Shown here piece after piece: positions 60,775-64,000 of a stretch of 64,000 bases of DNA. Within the stretch, counting starts at the first letter, position 1. Each line of letters starts with the position of its first letter. The notes beneath the pieces are model-generated. The model had not been told where the DNA came from. It ran no database searches and worked only from the letters and a program-made list of their open reading frames with translations. Source of the stretch: Clostridia bacterium (GTDB lineage: Bacteria > Bacillota > DSM-521 > Neomoorellales > SLTJ01); NCBI GenBank assembly GCA_004347685.1, contig SLTJ01000025.1, forward strand, positions 23,112 to 87,111. Direction: 5' to 3'. Position numbers and translations under genes: made by a program.

Positions 60775-63700
60775 CTACTGGGTCATCTCGCCGCCGTATC
60801 CGACCAGGCCGTAGTTGCGGGCCAGGAGCACCAGGTCCACCAGGTCCACCCGGCCGTTCCAGTTCAGGTCGGCGTTGGAGTTGTAGCCTGCCTGGCCGGT
60901 ACTGGTGCCGTAGGCTGTCCGCAGGGCCACCAGGTCGGCCAACTGCACGCTGTTGTTCACCACCACGTCACCGGTAAGCAGCAGTGTCTCCCCGAGCTGG
61001 ATTATCGCCCCTTCGGTCACGTTGAGCGCCTTCCCGGCCTTCAGGTAAACCGGCTGGTAAGCGGTCAGGGTGTAGGCGCCGGGCGCCAGGCCGGTGAGGC
61101 GAAACTTGCCGTCAGCACCGGTGGTGGCCGTCTGGTCGCCGATTTCTACCGTGATACCCGACAGGTCGTGCCCGGGGCCGACCCCTTCCAGCCGCACCCA
61201 GCCGACCACCGTGCCGGCAGTGCCAACCACCACCAGGCCGTCCTGCCGGCCAACCGGTACCAGGGCCACCATGGAACCCTCGCCTCCGGTATTACCTCGG
61301 AACTCCGCCCGGGCCAGCACAACCGGGCTTTCCCCGATGGCCAGCGTGCGGAACTTTATCCTGGTCAGCCAGGTGCTGCCGCTGTAACCGGCATAGCCGT
61401 ACTGGTCGCGGGTACGCGTGGCGCTGATCTGGACAGTGCCGGCCGTATTATCCACCACGACCGAAGCCGCCGTAGAGAAGACCTCGCTGGTGTTGACGGT
61501 TACATCCGCGCTGCCGCCAACTACGGTCAGCACGCCGGGGTCAAATTGCAGGAGGAGGTCGCCGGCGTACAGGTTGGCCACGTCCTTGACCATGACGGTC
61601 AGGGTGACATCCTGGTTGGGACCGATGCCGGCTACCGACGGGTCCACAAATACGACCGGCCCGTAATCCACCACAAAGGCTTCCACTGCCCGGTAATAGT
61701 CGCCGTCAGGGTTCACCACCAGAACATCGTACCGGCCTGGAGTGACGATTCCCGGGACCACGGCCGCGATCTCCCGGTCGGTGACCGAGATAACTTCGGC
61801 CCAGGCGTAATTCCCCACGCGGACGGCGACTCCTTCAGCGAAGCCACGGCCGGAGATGGTGATCTTCACCGGCGTGGCCGTCACCCAGGCTCCGGGAATA
61901 ACTGAGGTTACCTTGAGGGGCGTTTTGACCGTTACCGCGACTACCGCCGTGCTGGTATTGCCGGCCTGATCGTTTACGGTAAGGCGGAGGTTGTAGTCAG
62001 CAGGGGACACGCTACTGGCATCCCACACGGCCAGGGTGTCCAGCACCATGGGGACGGTCCCGATGGTGATAAGTTGCCACGCGTCCGGATCGGACACCGG
62101 CGCGTATTCCAGCTTGTAATCCTCAAAGTCCTCATCAGACGCTATGCCGGTGATCCGCACCACACCCCTGACGACGGCACCAGGCGCCGGCTCGAGGACC
62201 TGGGCCACAGGGGCCTGCTCGGTGCGCAACTGAAGCTCCACGTCGCGCCGGGTCCCGGCCCCGGGGTTGATGGTGACCCGAGCGGTGGCGGTGACGAACC
62301 CGTTCTTGGAAACCACCAGGTCGTAGTTCCCAGGCGCCAGGCCACTGATAAAGTAGTACCCTCTGTCACCTGAAACGGGCCGCCGCCCGCTCAGCACCGT
62401 CCTACCGCCTACCGTTACCACGGCCCCGTCTATCCGGCCCCGGTCAGGCCTGAAAATCCACCCCTCGATCCACCCGGCCGAGGCGTTGGGCTTCAGGCTG
62501 AAATCCTGGGCCAGGGCCCCGCCGCTGGCTACCGTTACCTGGGCTGTCTCCGCCTCATGCCCTCCAGCATAAGCCTGCAGGTAGTAAGTCCCCTCCGGCA
62601 CGTTCGCCAGGGTATAGTTCCCGTCGGCATCGGTAAACGCCTCTAACCCAAACCCGGCCCGCACCCGCGCCCGGCTCACTCCCGCGCCGCTGGTGGCATT
62701 GGCCACCTTCCCGCTGATCGTACCTACGCCAATGTGGTTCGGCGCCAGGGCAAAGTCCACCCGGTCCCCGGCCACCACCGTCCCCACGGACCGCGACCTG
62801 TAGCCAGAGTACGCGCTCGCCTCCAGCGGGTAGCTCACCCCTACCGGCACGTCTTCTATCGAGTACCAGCCCCACCCGGTCGTATGGGTTACCAGCCCGT
62901 CACCTAAAACTACCTTCACCCCTCCCAGGTTTTCCCCGCTCAGGGCGTCTATTACGTAACCTTGAATGTTGCCCCGGGCTATACTGCTGGGCGTCAGGGC
63001 GATGTTCCATACAGCCTCGCCACCGGTCACCGGCACGCCGTTAATTAGCCGCTCCTGGTAGCCGCTCTGGCTCGCCCGCAGGTCATAGGTCCCGGTGGGC
63101 AGATCGGGAATACGGTAGGTCCCGTCCGCGCCGCTTACCACCACTAGGCCGTCTCCTACCCATACCCGCGCCCCGGCTATGGGGTCGCCGTTAACCGCGT
63201 TCTTTACCACGCCGGTGAGGACCCCGCTCACCGTCCCCGTAGGGGTAAGCACCATGTTTATCCAGGTGCCGCTCCCGGGATTAACGGTCACCGCGACCGT
63301 GGACCGGCTGGTATAACCGTCCTTAGTGACCTCCAGGGTGTAGTTCCCCGGCGCCAGGCCACTGATAAAGTAGTACCCTCTGTCACCTGAAACGGGCCGC
63401 CGCCCGCTCAGCACCGTCCTACCGCCTACCGTTACCACGGCCCCGTCTATCCGGCCCCGGTCAGGCCTGAAAATCCACCCCTCGATCCACCCGGCCGAGG
63501 CGTTGGGCTTCAGGCTGAAATCCTGGGCCAGGGCCCCGCCGCTGGCTACCGTTACCTGGGCTGTCTCCGCCTCATGCCCTCCAGCATAAGCCTGCAGGTA
63601 GTAAGTCCCCTCCGGCACGTTCGCCAGGGTATAGTTCCCGTCGGCATCGGTAAACGCCTCTAACCCAAACCCGGCCCGCACCCGCGCCCGGCTCACTCCC

Positions 63701-64000
63701 GCGCCGCTGGTGGCATTGGCCACCTTCCCGCTGATCGTACCTACGCCAATGTGGTTCGGCGCCAGGGCAAAGTCCACCCGGTCCCCGGCCACCACCGTCC
63801 CCACGGACCGCGACCTGTAGCCAGAGTACGCGCTCGCCTCCAGCGGGTAGCTCACCCCTACCGGCACGTCTTCTATCGAGTACCAGCCCCACCCGGTCGT
63901 ATGGGTTACCAGCCCGTCACCTAAAACTACCTTCACCCCTCCCAGGTTTTCCCCGCTCAGGGCGTCTATTACGTAACCTTGAATGTTGCCCCGGGCTATA
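60775..64000 (-). CDS. Giant surface protein: repeated CPD domains, TIG, cohesin, dockerin (5' end missing)
   Basis: At least 1075 residues; the frame runs off the window end. From the N-terminal side it has alternating CPD domains (GGVKVVLGDGLVTHTTGWGW, GTISGKVANATSGAGVSRARV, GWIEGWIFRPDRGRIDGAVV). An Ig-like domain (NLRLTVNDQAGNTSTAVVAV), an IPT/TIG domain (VTSVIPGAWVTATPVKITIS), a cohesin domain (VFVDPSVAGIGPNQDVTLTV, DLLLQFDPGVLTVVGG), another CPD and a C-terminal dockerin follow. The first dockerin loop (DVVVNNSVQLAD) has lost calcium-binding positions, while the second (DLNWNGRVDLVD) is intact. A 1017-base repeat runs through the N-terminal part. Confidence 0.87.
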   Translation of the reverse strand, partial: IARGNIQGYVIDALSGENLGGVKVVLGDGLVTHTTGWGWYSIEDVPVGVSYPLEASAYSGYRSRSVGTVVAGDRVDFALAPNHIGVGTISGKVANATSGAGVSRARVRAGFGLEAFTDADGNYTLANVPEGTYYLQAYAGGHEAETAQVTVASGGALAQDFSLKPNASAGWIEGWIFRPDRGRIDGAVVTVGGRTVLSGRRPVSGDRGYYFISGLAPGNYTLEVTKDGYTSRSTVAVTVNPGSGTWINMVLTPTGTVSGVLTGVVKNAVNGDPIAGARVWVGDGLVVVSGADGTYRIPDLPTGTYDLRASQSGYQERLINGVPVTGGEAVWNIALTPSSIARGNIQGYVIDALSGENLGGVKVVLGDGLVTHTTGWGWYSIEDVPVGVSYPLEASAYSGYRSRSVGTVVAGDRVDFALAPNHIGVGTISGKVANATSGAGVSRARVRAGFGLEAFTDADGNYTLANVPEGTYYLQAYAGGHEAETAQVTVASGGALAQDFSLKPNASAGWIEGWIFRPDRGRIDGAVVTVGGRTVLSGRRPVSGDRGYYFISGLAPGNYDLVVSKNGFVTATARVTINPGAGTRRDVELQLRTEQAPVAQVLEPAPGAVVRGVVRITGIASDEDFEDYKLEYAPVSDPDAWQLITIGTVPMVLDTLAVWDASSVSPADYNLRLTVNDQAGNTSTAVVAVTVKTPLKVTSVIPGAWVTATPVKITISGRGFAEGVAVRVGNYAWAEVISVTDREIAAVVPGIVTPGRYDVLVVNPDGDYYRAVEAFVVDYGPVVFVDPSVAGIGPNQDVTLTVMVKDVANLYAGDLLLQFDPGVLTVVGGSADVTVNTSEVFSTAASVVVDNTAGTVQISATRTRDQYGYAGYSGSTWLTRIKFRTLAIGESPVVLARAEFRGNTGGEGSMVALVPVGRQDGLVVVGTAGTVVGWVRLEGVGPGHDLSGITVEIGDQTATTGADGKFRLTGLAPGAYTLTAYQPVYLKAGKALNVTEGAIIQLGETLLLTGDVVVNNSVQLADLVALRTAYGTSTGQAGYNSNADLNWNGRVDLVDLVLLARNYGLVGYGGEMTQ
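62333..64000 (-). repeat. 1017-base period direct repeat in the giant CPD gene
   Basis: Bases 62333-62983 recur at 63350-64000 with an exact offset of 1017 (339 codons). No difference was seen in the stretches compared. The second copy continues past the window end, so more copies may follow. Confidence 0.92.

Noticed and set aside
46625..64000. A classical cellulosome locus
   Set aside because: Cohesins, dockerins and SLH domains are present, but no glycoside hydrolase or cellulose-binding domain was recognised.

Overview
The window looks like a chromosomal segment of a GC-rich, endospore-forming member of the Clostridia. The Moorella/Desulfotomaculum-type lineages are my best guess, from gene content and order only. 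Spore markers are dipicolinate synthase (spoVFA/spoVFB), a YlmC/YmxH protein, YtaF and a sporulation-type polysaccharide deacetylase. Much of the order matches Bacillus subtilis: polA-mutM-ytaF-coaE on the plus strand, and rimP-nusA-ylxR-infB-rbfA-nrnA-truB-ribF-rpsO-pnp-ylxY-M16 peptidase-ymxH-spoVF-asd-dapA on the minus strand.

Layout. 1-1.7 kb: end of a MacB-type ABC exporter. 1.8-7.3 kb: DNA repair and coenzyme A operon plus a lytic transglycosylase. 7.6-11.5 kb: nicotinate phosphoribosyltransferase, a solute-binding lipoprotein and a MctB-like membrane protein. 11.6-12.3 kb: tRNA-Leu(GAG), a recombinase-like scrap and a compact promoter-operator-miniORF-terminator unit. 12.3-15.3 kb: ECF sigma/anti-sigma pair and 3-hydroxyacyl-CoA dehydrogenase. 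15.4-38.3 kb: a long, mostly minus-strand block for lysine/dipicolinate synthesis, spore envelope, RNA decay and translation initiation. A thiolase, a cobalamin adenosyltransferase and a plus-strand Uma2 nuclease interrupt it.

38.4-64 kb: a cNMP-binding/DUF2225 protein, then a cell-surface island. It holds an SLH-FecR-Ig protein, an IS21 element, a 1527-residue protein with nine carboxypeptidase-regulatory-like (CPD) domains and a dockerin, a 1663-residue beta-helix/PKD protein with a dockerin, a decayed DruA/ISAzo13 mobile element, a cohesin-dockerin protein, a cohesin-SLH anchor, and the 3' part of a large CPD-cohesin-dockerin protein.

The surface proteins could work together. The cohesin-SLH protein can sit on the cell wall and present a cohesin. 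Four other proteins carry dockerins, and three of those also carry cohesins, so they could dock to the anchor and to each other. No glycoside hydrolase or other obvious polysaccharide-degrading domain is visible, so this does not look like a classical cellulosome. It may be a structural or adhesive surface network. The proteins are rich in internal repeats and share a nearly identical dockerin cassette, which suggests recent duplication and recombination. Domain names are read by eye from sequence motifs; no database search was run.
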